Shown: positions 1 through 8,174 of the stretch, one piece after another | Layout: the number at the start of each line of letters is the position of its first letter | Position numbering within the stretch: position 1 is the stretch's first letter | Assembly: GCA_021773795.1 (NCBI GenBank) | Contig: JAJFJT010000003.1 | Location: 124,001-188,000 of the forward strand | Direction: 5' to 3' | DNA length: 64,000 nucleotides | Source of the DNA: Gammaproteobacteria bacterium | GTDB taxonomy: Bacteria > Pseudomonadota > Gammaproteobacteria > HK1 | Translations under genes and position numbers: made by a program | The notes under the pieces: model-generated | Database searches by the model: none | What the model saw: the letters and a program-made list of their open reading frames with translations, nothing else | What the model was told of the DNA's origin: nothing

Positions 1-575
1 AATTTGGTGCCGTGGACTCCGTTGAAGAAGAACTCGTCCGACTGCCCCGATACATTGGTGACCAGTGGTGACGAATCCCCCGCATTGTAGTCGACCAGGA
101 GCGATACCCCATCAACGGTCAAATTGAAGTCGTCACTACCAGAGAAGTTGTCGAAGTTAATGTAGGTAAGGTCTATAGCTCGACTAAAGGAGAACAGCAG
201 TCCTTCATCGGGTTCTGATGAACCAACATCGCCGCCGTCCATCTGGGTTCCGTCACCGGATTGTGTGCTGTTCTTCACTCCGAGATTCTCACTGCTACTG
301 ACATACACACCGAAGCCCGATCCTGTTATCTGCGTCTGGCTGCTAATGGTACCGTTCCCATCGTTTGCTATCTCGAACGCGGTGATGGTGACACCGATAG
401 TGCCAACGGTCATGCCCACGGAGTTGTAGGCCGTGCTTTCCGTGACACCGAGATTGCTGGCGTTGAAATCAAAGATTTTGGTGGCGGATGCCGAACTGGC
501 TGCCAGGCACAGTACGAGACAGCCAATGGTCCGGGCAAAGACCGAAACTCGTGACGCGCGCGATGATAAAGACAT
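1..575 (-). CDS. Secreted protein, partial (PEP-CTERM-cargo-like), C-terminus outside window
   Basis: Open frame of 191 codons that runs off the left edge. The start is ATG at 575, preceded by a strong GGAGGA ribosome site at 583-588. The N-terminus is a clear Sec signal peptide: basic MSLSSRASR, a hydrophobic core near VFARTIGCLVLCLAA, then an SASA cleavage region around residue 32. The mature part is low in charge and rich in Gly, Ser, Thr, Asn and Asp with alternating beta-like segments (LTYINFDNFSGSDDFN). This is typical of PEP-CTERM-sorted extracellular proteins. The sorting tail itself would lie beyond base 1, so the class is inferred from composition and from the sigma-54 promoter layout upstream. 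Function unknown. Confidence 0.7.
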   Translation of the reverse strand, partial: MSLSSRASRVSVFARTIGCLVLCLAASSASATKIFDFNASNLGVTESTAYNSVGMTVGTIGVTITAFEIANDGNGTISSQTQITGSGFGVYVSSSENLGVKNSTQSGDGTQMDGGDVGSSEPDEGLLFSFSRAIDLTYINFDNFSGSDDFNLTVDGVSLLVDYNAGDSSPLVTNVSGQSDEFFFNGVHGTK

Positions 576-620
576 GCTGAATTCCTCCAGATTGGATGCT
601 TTTTCTTTCCTCTCGGAACC

Positions 621-638
621 AAGCAAGATTTGAGCCAA
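621..638 (-). promoter_or_regulatory. Sigma-54 (-24/-12) promoter of the secreted-protein gene
   Basis: Read on the minus strand the site is TTGGCTCAAATCTTGCTT. It has GG at -25/-24 and GC at -13/-12 with exactly 10 bases between them, as RpoN promoters require. The predicted transcript start is near 611, giving a 36-base leader that contains the GGAGGA ribosome site. Two copies of a 15-mer motif lie 74 and about 196 bases further upstream, where an enhancer-binding activator would sit. Confidence 0.7.
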
Positions 639-711
639 ATTAAAATAAGTCAGTTAAAACAAGATGTTGCAGGTGGTGTGATGCGCGGATGGGAAGAGCT
701 ATTTTGGGAGT

Positions 712-726
712 GTAAAAATTCCCGAC
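712..726 (-). promoter_or_regulatory. Proximal upstream activator motif, copy 1 of 4
   Basis: Minus-strand GTCGGGAATTTTTAC. It matches GTCAGnATTTTTTAC found at 834-848, 3076-3090 and 3258-3272. It lies 74 bases upstream of the -24 element, a usual distance for a sigma-54 enhancer site. The binding protein is not known; by analogy with PEP-CTERM systems it could be a PrsR-type regulator. Confidence 0.55.
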
Positions 727-833
727 GTTTTTTTCTTGATTATCCTGGGTCCGGAATGGTCCTGATCACTGGTATTTTCAGGAATGTCCCGTTAAGTCAA
801 TGAGTTATCGAAATTCTGGAGGGGGGGGAGGGC

Positions 834-848
834 GTAAAAAATCCTGAC
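834..848 (-). promoter_or_regulatory. Distal upstream activator motif, copy 2 of 4
   Basis: Minus-strand GTCAGGATTTTTTAC, in the same orientation as the copy at 712-726 and 122 bases further upstream of the same sigma-54 promoter. Apart from these motifs and the promoter, no gene is seen in 576-913. Confidence 0.55.
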
Positions 849-913
849 AAATAGCTCCCTGTGAAATAATTGAGAGGTACTTTCCGTCTGATCTGGAGAT
901 GGAATGGTGTTTG

Positions 914-1972
914 CTAGGAAAAGCGTCCGGCATTGACCAGAAAATGTACCCAGATGCTGGCGGCATAGCCTAGAGAGATGGCCCAGCTCCACTTGAGGTG
1001 AGCGAAGAAGGTGTAGATTCCGCGCGCCTGTCCCATCACCGCCACCCCGGCGGCGGAGCCGATGGAGAGCATGGAGCCGCCGACCCCGGCGGTGAGGGTG
1101 ACCAGTAGCCATTGTCCTTCGTTCATGTCCGGCATCATGGTGAGCACCGCGAACATCACCGGGATGTTGTCGATGAGTGCGGAGAGAAAACCCACGGCAA
1201 TATTAGCGGTGGTAGGGCCGAGATCCCCATACATGGATTCCGACAGCAGACCGAGGTAGCCCAGGGTTCCCAGGCCGCCCACGCAGAGGATGATGCCGTA
1301 GAAAAACATCAGGGTGTCCCACTCGGCATGCTCCAGTGAGCGGAAGATGTCGAAGCTATCCTGTTGTGTGCCCGTCGCGTGTTGCTGGCGTTTCAGGTGA
1401 TAACCGTAGAGTTTCAGGAAACCGAGCCCGGTCATCATGCCGAGTACTGCCGGCATATACAGGAAATGCTCCACGCTGACGGCCATAACGATGGCAAGTA
1501 CAAAGAGTCCAACAATGACCCCGGCGCCCGGTAGCAGATCTACATTTTCCCGAATTGGCTCCGGGCTCGTGCGGGGCTCCAGGAAGGACAGGAACAGGGC
1601 TGGAATCAGCCAGTATACCCGCCGTAGCGAGCCTCCCCGGCTCACGAGAGCCTTGCTGAGGACGAGGAATACCTGACGTTCCCCCATGGCATTAACGAAG
1701 GTCATGGCGGCGAGCAGGAAGAGGAATAGTTCGGTGTAATACTCGATACCCCGACGCAACACCTGTTCCGGGGTATGGGTGTCGCCGTGCTCCATATAAG
1801 CGATGGCAACCACCAACTAAATGATGCCGGCGGCGACGATGGCGGGTTTGGATTTACGTAATTGTAGTGATTCTTCGCCGATAGCGAGCAGGTAAGCCAA
1901 GGCAAACACGGCGAGGCCAACCAAACCAGCCCAGTGTTGGGTGAGACTGAGCACCTGGATATCAGAAATCAT
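914..1972 (-). pseudogene. nhaD: nhaD-type Na+/H+ antiporter, interrupted and internally deleted
   Basis: The C-terminal two thirds are clear NhaD: FFYGIILCVGGLGTLGYLGLL, then a segment with SALIDNIPVMFAVLTM, then TAGVGGSMLSIGSAAGVAVM. Translation from ATG 1972 gives MISDIQVLSLTQHWAGL, AYLLAIGEE and KSKPAIVAAGII. It then meets an in-frame TAG at 1817-1819, where NhaD proteins usually carry Trp after GII, so a TGG to TAG change is likely. A second lesion is an in-frame deletion. After SLRRVYWL the frame jumps straight to IPALFLSFLEP, so the usual block containing the conserved ADN-type and FSPFGD motifs (about 90-100 residues) is absent. Two independent lesions argue for a dead gene. The alternative is amber readthrough or sequencing error for the stop alone. 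Confidence 0.8.
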
Positions 1973-2058
1973 AGCGCTGGTTTGCTTCCTTTCTTGTTTT
2001 TAGCGGGGTGCCCGTGATAGCTATCCGGAATGGAGGCACCAAACTTTAGCTGGCTGGT

Positions 2059-3030
2059 TTACTCATCTGCTCGCCGATGATTGTCGCAGAGGTGCTCCAG
2101 CACAGCGCTCCAGGCCAGCGCAAGGTTTCGGCGATCATAACCACCGCCACCCAGCGCCAGCAAGCGTCCGTCACTGTGACGCTCCGCCACGGCGCAAAGG
2201 CGGCTTGTGGCATGGGCATGACAGGCCGGGGTATAGCGCAAATGGGTGATGGGATCGCCTGCGATGCTGTCCGCGCCGCACTGAAAGATGATGAATTGTG
2301 GTTGCATCTGTTCCAGAAATGCCTCGGCCTGCTCCCATGCAGCTATAAACTGTTCAGTTTCCGCTCCCGGTGCCATTGGAATATTTAATTTGGTTCCGAC
2401 GGCGGTCCCGCTGCCGGCTTCGTGGGAGTGGCCGCTACCTGGATACAGGTAATGGCCATCTTCGTGCAGGTCTACGATGATCACCCGTGGATCTCCCGCG
2501 TAGGTGTAATAGATGCCATCTCCATGGTGAGCGTCAATATCCACGTAAGCCACACGCTCGATTGCGTATAGGTCCAGCAGGGTCTGGATAGCGACGCCAC
2601 AGTCGTTGAAAACACAGAAGCCGGCGGCGCTGTCAGGGCGCGCGTGATGCAGGCCGGCGATAGGGACAAAGGCCCGCCGGCACGACCCCTCCATGATGCT
2701 CCCGACGGCGGCGAGCGTGGTGCCCACCACGCAGGCAGCGGCCTCGTAGATGCCAACAAAGGCTGGGGTGTCACCATGATCCAGATAACCCCTGCCGTCG
2801 CGGGATTGGCGCTTGACTCGCCGAATGTAGTCGGAGCCGTGAAAGCGGCTAATTTCTTCGTTGCTGGCGTTCGCAGGGGATTGCAGGGTTACGCGGATAT
2901 CGAGTTTACGTCTCTGGGCCTCTGCCCAAAAGGTGGCCATGCGGTCTGGGCCAAAGGGATGATCATCGCCAAATCCATAGCGGGCCAGTTCTTCACCCAG
3001 ATAGAGATACACCTTGTCCTTCATAGACAT
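2059..3030 (-). CDS. Histone deacetylase family protein (class II-like amidohydrolase)
   Basis: A 323-aa arginase-fold zinc deacetylase of the HDAC/AcuC/acetylpolyamine amidohydrolase superfamily. Visible active-site pieces in order are GLHHARPD (tandem His), FCVFND, the zinc-binding DIDAHHGDG, DLHEDG, QCGADSIAGDP (second zinc Asp) and LGGGGYDRR. Length fits the family. Likely substrates are acetyl-lysine or acetylated small molecules; the sequence does not distinguish them. It is transcribed alone on the minus strand, upstream of the broken nhaD with about 86 bases between them. Confidence 0.88.
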   Translation of the reverse strand: MSMKDKVYLYLGEELARYGFGDDHPFGPDRMATFWAEAQRRKLDIRVTLQSPANASNEEISRFHGSDYIRRVKRQSRDGRGYLDHGDTPAFVGIYEAAACVVGTTLAAVGSIMEGSCRRAFVPIAGLHHARPDSAAGFCVFNDCGVAIQTLLDLYAIERVAYVDIDAHHGDGIYYTYAGDPRVIIVDLHEDGHYLYPGSGHSHEAGSGTAVGTKLNIPMAPGAETEQFIAAWEQAEAFLEQMQPQFIIFQCGADSIAGDPITHLRYTPACHAHATSRLCAVAERHSDGRLLALGGGGYDRRNLALAWSAVLEHLCDNHRRADE

Positions 3031-3075
3031 CGACCGTGTTGACGGAGTTGGCTTAATGACGGGGAATGTTTCTGT

Positions 3076-3090
3076 GTCAGTATTTTTTAC
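3076..3090 (+). promoter_or_regulatory. Distal upstream activator motif, copy 3 of 4
   Basis: GTCAGTATTTTTTAC, identical over 15 bases to the copy at 3258-3272 and 182 bases from it. It has the same orientation relative to the downstream sigma-54 promoter as the pair at 712-848. Confidence 0.55.
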
Positions 3091-3257
3091 GCGATTAAAG
3101 GGTGGCGTCAGGCTGCCGATGATATAGGCAAGGATAGAGATTTTCCATAATGGCGGAAGCTAAACCTTGGCTAAGCGATTGAAAATAAAGGATATGGTAA
3201 CGACAGCACGGGTGTTTAGGAACAGAATGTTGTGAAGGGAATCGGATTGGATAAGCC

Positions 3258-3272
3258 GTCAGTATTTTTTAC
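3258..3272 (+). promoter_or_regulatory. Proximal upstream activator motif, copy 4 of 4
   Basis: GTCAGTATTTTTTAC, 64 bases upstream of the TGGCA element of the sigma-54-like promoter at 3336. Beyond these motifs I see nothing else in the gap 3031-3368. Confidence 0.55.
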
Positions 3273-3335
3273 ATTGGCGACTGGGTTGTGGGGCATGGGT
3301 TTGCTAATTGTCTATAGGCCTAGGTTTTTTGTACA

Positions 3336-3351
3336 TGGCATGGATTATGCT
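3336..3351 (+). promoter_or_regulatory. Sigma-54-like promoter of small orphan gene
   Basis: TGGCATGGATTATGCT has GG and GC elements 10 bases apart, as in RpoN promoters. The predicted start is near 3362. This leaves only 7 bases to an upstream ATG at 3369, so a start at 3426 or 3456 is more credible for the gene that follows. Confidence 0.5.
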
Positions 3352-3425
3352 GCGAGATAGGGCAGGGTATGAACGGGTCGGTCGGTGGTAAGTGCTTGGT
3401 TAAATCTGATGAGGGTCTTAGCAAG

Positions 3426-3680
3426 ATGAGTGTTTATAACGAAGGCAATCGTCCTATGAGCGAGAAATATCAGTATTTCATCCTTAAGGTCGCGTTGGTT
3501 GGCTCAGCTAAGGGTGAATATCTTGGCCCTTATGAGAGCGAGGAAGCGCGTGATCTTGCAGCCTGTGAGATGCGTGATAGCAAAGGTCGTGGGCGGCGAC
3601 GTGGTGTGTTCTGTTACCGGGTCAATATAAATAAAGGTCGGGTTGAGGAAATTGTTGGCTCTACCAAAGTGGCGGCCTGA
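3426..3680 (+). CDS. Small hypothetical protein (84 aa) with sigma-54 promoter
   Basis: I do not recognise a family. The product is soluble and charged. The likely conserved core starts at MSEKYQYF and contains GEYLGPYESEEARDLAACEM followed by a KGRGRRRG basic stretch and a GRVEEIVG end. Candidate starts are 3369 (almost no leader after the predicted transcript start), 3426 (GAGGG ten bases upstream) and 3456 (GAAGG ten bases upstream). I favour 3426 or 3456. No signal peptide or membrane segment is present. The gene shares its upstream control motifs with the secreted-protein gene at the left edge, so it may belong to the same regulon. Confidence 0.55.
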   Translation: MSVYNEGNRPMSEKYQYFILKVALVGSAKGEYLGPYESEEARDLAACEMRDSKGRGRRRGVFCYRVNINKGRVEEIVGSTKVAA

Positions 3681-3739
3681 ACTCCTCGCTCGCGGGCGGG
3701 TCTACTTGCCCGATTCTCTTCTTTGTTGGAGCACTGTGC

Positions 3740-4390
3740 GTGAAATATTGTCTATATAAAAGATCCTTGGCCATGATTGGAATGGTCTGTTTACTATTTG
3801 CCGGCAGCGGGGCTGCTGTGAGCGTGGCGGCTATGGAGCCTCCCGGGGAGGCTGATGCACGACAGTTTATTAGCCAGCTGGCGCACAAGGCGGGGGCGAC
3901 GCTGCAAAGCAGGGAGCTCAGTTTGGAGCAACGTGAGGCCTCGGTACATGCGCTGTTACGTGAGGGTTTTGCACTGGAATTTATTGCGCGGATTTCGCTG
4001 GGAAAACACTGGCGGCGGATTAAGCCTGAGCAGCGGGTGCTCTATACCGAACTTTTCTCTCAATTCCTCATTCGTGCATATGGCGCGCGTCTTGCCGGTT
4101 TTAGTCCCGAGCTATTTCATGTGGATAGTGCGGCGAGTCGGGGAGAGCAGGATATGCTGGTGAAGACCCGCCTCGATCAGCCGCAGGGGCCACCGTTACA
4201 GGCCAGTTGGCGGATTCGGTTGTTTGATGGAAAGCCCAAGATCGTGGACATAGTGGTCGAGGGTGTGAGCATGGCGCTCAATCAGCGGCAGGAATTTTCC
4301 GCGGTCATCCAGCGTAATGGCGTGGAAGGTTTGATGGAAATGCTGCGGGTCCGCGGCAGTGCAGGAAAACCCACTCTCCCGCCCGCGTAG
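3740..4390 (+). CDS. MlaC/Tgt2-like phospholipid-binding ABC transport auxiliary protein
   Basis: A 216-aa exported protein with GTG start (GGAG eight bases before). It has a hydrophobic signal segment (MIGMVCLLFAGSGAAVSVA) and a body typical of the MlaC/toluene-tolerance Ttg2D family: helix-rich FALEFIARISLGKHWRRIKPEQ, FSQFLIRAYGARL, then the strand segment WRIRLFDGKPKIVDIVVEGVS and NQRQEFSAVIQRNGVEGLMEML. Such proteins carry phospholipids, or sometimes hopanoids, across the periplasm. No mlaABDEF genes are nearby, so this copy stands alone. It converges on nadA, with stops 13 bases apart. Confidence 0.85.
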   Translation: MKYCLYKRSLAMIGMVCLLFAGSGAAVSVAAMEPPGEADARQFISQLAHKAGATLQSRELSLEQREASVHALLREGFALEFIARISLGKHWRRIKPEQRVLYTELFSQFLIRAYGARLAGFSPELFHVDSAASRGEQDMLVKTRLDQPQGPPLQASWRIRLFDGKPKIVDIVVEGVSMALNQRQEFSAVIQRNGVEGLMEMLRVRGSAGKPTLPPA

Positions 4391-4403
4391 ACGACCTTGG
4401 GAT

Positions 4404-5468
4404 TCACGCGTTACCGCGTAGCTTGCGATTGCGTTGTTGGGCAAAGTCCAGCATCCGGCTTAGGGAAAGTACCGCGCGCTCGCGGATGGTTTCCTCGATA
4501 AAAATTTCGTTTTCCCCCGTTTCCAGCACCCGCACCAGATTTTGCAGCCCGTTCATTGCCATCCAGGGGCAATGGGCACAGCTTTGGCAAGTAGCTCCAA
4601 AACCGGCATTGGGTGCCTCCATGAGTACCTTTCCGGGCGCTGCCTCGTGCATTTTATGAAAGATCCCACGATCCGTGGCGACGATGAATTTCACTGCATC
4701 CAGGGTTTTGACCGCCGCTATGAGAGCGCTGGTAGAACCGACTACATCGGCTTGTTCAACCACGTCAGCGGGGGATTCCGGGTGCACCAGCACGGCCGCG
4801 TCAGGATGCTCGGCGCGCAACGCGTGTAGCTCTTTGGCCTTGAAGCGCTCGTGCACCACGCAGGAGGCTTGCCAGAGCAACATGTCTGCACCGGTCATTT
4901 CCTCGATATAGCCGCCCAGATAACGGTCTGGCGCCCATAAAATGGGTTCCCCGAGGGCGGTCAGGTGCTCGACTATATCCAGCGCAATGCCAGAGGTGAC
5001 CACCCAGTCTGCCCGAGCCTTTACCGCCGCGCTGGTATTGGCATAGACCACCACGGTACGGTCAGGATGGGCGTCACAGAAGGCAATGAAATCTTCTGCG
5101 GGACAACCCTCATCTAGAGAACATGTGGCGTCCAGATCAGGCATGAAAACCCGTTTTTCAGGGCTTAGTATCTTCGCGGTTTCACCCATGAAGCGAACCC
5201 CGGCCACCACCACCGTGGAGGCCGAATGATCCCTGCCAAAGCGGGCCATCTCAAGGGAATCCGAAACATAACCACCGCTTTCATCCGCGAGCAACTGCAG
5301 GTCAGGATCGGTATAAAAATGGGCCACCAGCACGGCATCTTTTTCTGCCAGCAGTTTTTTGGCACGGGCGAATAGGGCATCCCGCTCCGGTGGGCTCAAC
5401 GGGGGTGCTTTTTGAGTGATGATGGTGTCGTCAGGAATTTCGACGGGGGGAGGCGTGGGTGCTTGCAT
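4404..5468 (-). CDS. nadA: Quinolinate synthase NadA
   Basis: A 354-aa enzyme of NAD biosynthesis that condenses iminoaspartate with dihydroxyacetone phosphate. The three cluster cysteines expected of NadA are in place: Cys116 in [13 protein letters not shown], Cys203 in [11 protein letters not shown], and the C-terminal [16 protein letters not shown] (residues 291-306). Substrate-binding segments [14 protein letters not shown] and [12 protein letters not shown] are also present. The gene is transcribed divergently from the sigma-54 activator. nadB and nadC are not nearby. Confidence 0.97.
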   Translation of the reverse strand: MQAPTPPPVEIPDDTIITQKAPPLSPPERDALFARAKKLLAEKDAVLVAHFYTDPDLQLLADESGGYVSDSLEMARFGRDHSASTVVVAGVRFMGETAKILSPEKRVFMPDLDATCSLDEGCPAEDFIAFCDAHPDRTVVVYANTSAAVKARADWVVTSGIALDIVEHLTALGEPILWAPDRYLGGYIEEMTGADMLLWQASCVVHERFKAKELHALRAEHPDAAVLVHPESPADVVEQADVVGSTSALIAAVKTLDAVKFIVATDRGIFHKMHEAAPGKVLMEAPNAGFGATCQSCAHCPWMAMNGLQNLVRVLETGENEIFIEETIRERAVLSLSRMLDFAQQRNRKLRGNA

Positions 5469-5618
5469 AAAGTTGCCTATCTCACTCGCAAACGGACACG
5501 AAGAGTTATCGGCGAAGACTGTGTTGTAACGGGGCTTGGAAGATAGTGTAAATCTCGTGGGGATTCAATTTATGAGCGCCATTTATTGCTCAGTGGGGGT
5601 GCCCCGGAAGTCGTGTTA

Positions 5619-5628
5619 TCGTTAACGA
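5619..5628. promoter_or_regulatory. Perfect 10-bp palindrome in the nadA / activator divergent region
   Basis: TCGTTAACGA lies 33 bases upstream of the chosen activator start at 5661. It could be an operator or simply chance; no family match is recognised. Confidence 0.25.
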
Positions 5629-5660
5629 CGTTTACATGTCAACTTTCAAGGTTCGCCGTA

Positions 5661-7196
5661 ATGACTGACCACATTAGCCAAACGCTTAGTGCACTCCAGG
5701 CCAACCTTGATCGGGTTAACCGGACTTGGGGGGTGGATAAGCACGAGCACTTCTTGCAATTCTTTGTGCGCATTGTACCGCCGCTGCTAAAGGCTGAGCG
5801 CTGTGCCGTATTTATCCTCGACAGTGATGGCAAGGGCGTACTTTCCAAGGCTGGAACGGGGATCGGAGAGAGTGAGATTGAGGCGCCACTGGAGGGCAGT
5901 ATTGTTGGCCGTGCAATTTCCGAGCGACGCTGCGTCATTGAAAATAACCTGGTGAAGTCGTTGGGATTTCACCGAGTGGCCGATGAGCGGACCGGTTTTG
6001 TCACCCGTAGCGTGCTCTGCGTTCCGATTCGTAGGGCCACAGATTCGCGGGTCAACGGTGCCATTGAGGTGCTTAACAAGGAAACTGACGGTGGTTTTGA
6101 TGAGGACGATGCCAATCTGCTGCAGGAGATTGCCAGTTTTCTCTCAATGGCTTTGGATAACATTCTCATCAACGGCGAAATCCTGAGTCTGTCGCATAAG
6201 CTGGACCAGGAGCTTGCCCGTGTTCGGCTGGCTGAAATATCCGGGGAACCGCTAATCACACGAAGCGAGGCTATGGCGCGTGTGGTGGCGGAGGCCCGCT
6301 TGGTCAGTGAGACCCCTGTGAATGTCGTTATCCAGGGCGAGAACGGGACTGGCAAAGAACTGTTGGCCCGGCTTATTCACGATGGTAGCGGGCGGCGGGA
6401 GCAGCCCTTCGTCGCGGTTAACTGTGCGGCGATTCCCGAGAATCTCATGGAAAGCGAATTCTTTGGCTATGAAAAAGGTGCTTTCACCGGGGCTACCTCA
6501 AATCGTCGAGGTCGCCTTTTGGAGGCGAGCGGAGGAACCTTGTTTCTTGACGAGATTGCCGATCTGCCGCTGAGCATGCAGCCGAAATTCTTGCGTGTAC
6601 TACAAGAGGGAGAGGGCTCGCCACTGGGAAGCAATCGGATAGAGCGTTACGACCTGCGCATTATTTGTGCCAGCAACAAGGAACTGCGGCAGGCGGTTGA
6701 TGAGGGAAAGTTTCGGGAAGATTTATATTATCGGCTATTTACTGTGGAACTCAGATTGCCCCCGTTGCGGGAGCGGCGCGAAGATATTGCCCCGCTATGC
6801 CAGACTTTTCTCAGCGAAGTATGTGAGCGTTTTGGAAAGCAGCTTGCAGGGTTCTCCAACGAGTTATTGTCGCTGTTCGAGGCTTGCCCCTGGCCTGGTA
6901 ACGTCCGTCAGCTGCAGCATGAGATAGAAAGACTGGTGGCCCTGACCCCGATGGAACAGGTATTACGTCCGGAAAATTGCTCTCCTGAATTACTGGCAAG
7001 CGTATCGATTCCCAGGCAAATGGGCGCTGAATTTCTGGATGGTGAGTTGGCCATTCCGATACGTGTCGAAGCCCTGGAGCGCGAACTTATCGAGCGGGCG
7101 ATGGTGGATACGGGAGGTAATAAAATGCAAGCTTCGGCACTGCTGGGCATTACTCGCCAAGGGCTCTACAAGAAGTTACGACGCTACAATTTATAG
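5661..7196 (+). CDS. Sigma-54-dependent transcriptional activator, GAF-AAA+-Fis
   Basis: A 511-aa enhancer-binding protein. An N-terminal GAF sensor (about residues 20-170) precedes the AAA+ ATPase: Walker A GENGTGKE (226-233), the sigma-54 contact loop GAFTGA (273-278), Walker B LFLDEI (294-299). A Fis-type helix-turn-helix closes the protein (NKMQASALLGITRQGLYKKL). The start at 5661 is preferred over an in-frame ATG at 5586 because AAGG lies just upstream and the family begins here. The layout resembles FhlA/NifA-like regulators. Its position immediately before the formate dehydrogenase operon suggests control of that operon, but I find no convincing -24/-12 site in the 96 bases between them. 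Confidence 0.93.
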   Translation: MTDHISQTLSALQANLDRVNRTWGVDKHEHFLQFFVRIVPPLLKAERCAVFILDSDGKGVLSKAGTGIGESEIEAPLEGSIVGRAISERRCVIENNLVKSLGFHRVADERTGFVTRSVLCVPIRRATDSRVNGAIEVLNKETDGGFDEDDANLLQEIASFLSMALDNILINGEILSLSHKLDQELARVRLAEISGEPLITRSEAMARVVAEARLVSETPVNVVIQGENGTGKELLARLIHDGSGRREQPFVAVNCAAIPENLMESEFFGYEKGAFTGATSNRRGRLLEASGGTLFLDEIADLPLSMQPKFLRVLQEGEGSPLGSNRIERYDLRIICASNKELRQAVDEGKFREDLYYRLFTVELRLPPLRERREDIAPLCQTFLSEVCERFGKQLAGFSNELLSLFEACPWPGNVRQLQHEIERLVALTPMEQVLRPENCSPELLASVSIPRQMGAEFLDGELAIPIRVEALERELIERAMVDTGGNKMQASALLGITRQGLYKKLRRYNL

Positions 7197-7292
7197 CGCA
7201 GGATACTGAAGTCCTTTACATCTGTATGTGAATAGCTATCATTACCGTTGGGTTGAAAGAAAAACTCATTCCTTTTGGAGAGCGCCAGGAAA

Positions 7293-7904
7293 GTGATTTC
7301 CACAGCGGTTCTAAAGTCAGGGATTTCCGAAGAAGAGCTTCTTCGGGCTCGTTTTTATAGCCTGCTCTCACGACTCCTCGCAGCACCCGCTTCAGCAAAG
7401 ACCCTCGCTTTTCTCCGCGATCTAGAGGGCGATGCAACCCCCATTGGCAGTGCCTTGGAAGACTTGGCGAGCGCCACCGTTACCGTCACTCAGGAAGCTG
7501 CGGAAGAAGAATACAACGTCCTGTTTCAGGGTTCTGGCGCAGGTGGCGAGTTGTCCCCTTATGCCTCCCACTACCTCACCGGCTTTGTTTACGAAAAGCC
7601 TTTGGCATCCTTGCGTGCCGATATGAAACTGCTGGGGATCGCACGTACCGGGGCCTTATGCGAGCCTGAAGACCACATTGCCACCCTCTGTGAAATTATG
7701 CATGGCCTGATTCACGGACTCTTCGATGGTGATTCTTTGCTGGAGGTTCAGAAGAAATTTTTCCACGACCACATGCAAGCGTGGGCCTCACAGTTTTTTA
7801 CAGATCTGGAAGAGGCGGATTCCGCCACCCTTTACAAGCCGATCGGAAGTATCGGTCGTGAATTTATGTTGATCGAAGCCAAAGCCTTCGAGATGGTGGC
7901 ATAA
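7293..7904 (+). CDS. TorD-family molybdo/tungsto-enzyme chaperone
   Basis: About 203 aa, all-helical TorD/DmsD family. Such proteins bind the Tat signal of a molybdopterin enzyme and hold it for cofactor loading. Recognisable parts are RARFYSLLSRLLAAP, EEEYNVLFQGSG, SPYASHYLTGFVYEKPL and EPEDHIATLCEIMHGLI. The frame is open from TTG 7275, but that codon has no ribosome site. GTG 7293 follows GGAG and AGGA and is preferred. It is the first gene of the fdh operon and presumably serves FdhA. Confidence 0.85.
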   Translation: MISTAVLKSGISEEELLRARFYSLLSRLLAAPASAKTLAFLRDLEGDATPIGSALEDLASATVTVTQEAAEEEYNVLFQGSGAGGELSPYASHYLTGFVYEKPLASLRADMKLLGIARTGALCEPEDHIATLCEIMHGLIHGLFDGDSLLEVQKKFFHDHMQAWASQFFTDLEEADSATLYKPIGSIGREFMLIEAKAFEMVA

Positions 7905-7952
7905 CAGGCAAGAAGAGTTTTTTCGAGTTCTACAACGGACGGAAGAAATCTT

Positions 7953-8159
7953 ATGAGCAGAAAAAAAGAAGCCAAATCACTTCCCCGGCGGGGATTCCTG
8001 AAAGTTGCCGGCCTTATTCCCGGCACCTTGGGCATAGCGGCAATTAGCCTGGCAACGGAATCTGCAAAGGCCGATGTTGAGACCCCTGCCACCGCCAAGG
8101 CGGCGGGCTATCGGGAAACGGAGCACATCCGTACCTACTATCAATCAGCTCGGTTCTAA
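7953..8159 (+). CDS. Small Tat-signal protein of the formate dehydrogenase operon
   Basis: A 68-aa protein consisting almost wholly of a twin-arginine signal (PRRGFLKVAGLIPGTLG) and a short polar tail ending TYYQSARF. Small Tat-signal proteins of this kind are known directly upstream of fdhA in many proteobacterial formate dehydrogenase loci (often labelled fdhX). Their role is unsettled. It sits 48 bases after the TorD gene and 15 bases before fdhA. Confidence 0.85.
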   Translation: MSRKKEAKSLPRRGFLKVAGLIPGTLGIAAISLATESAKADVETPATAKAAGYRETEHIRTYYQSARF

Positions 8160-8174
8160 ATAGAGGAAAATCCT

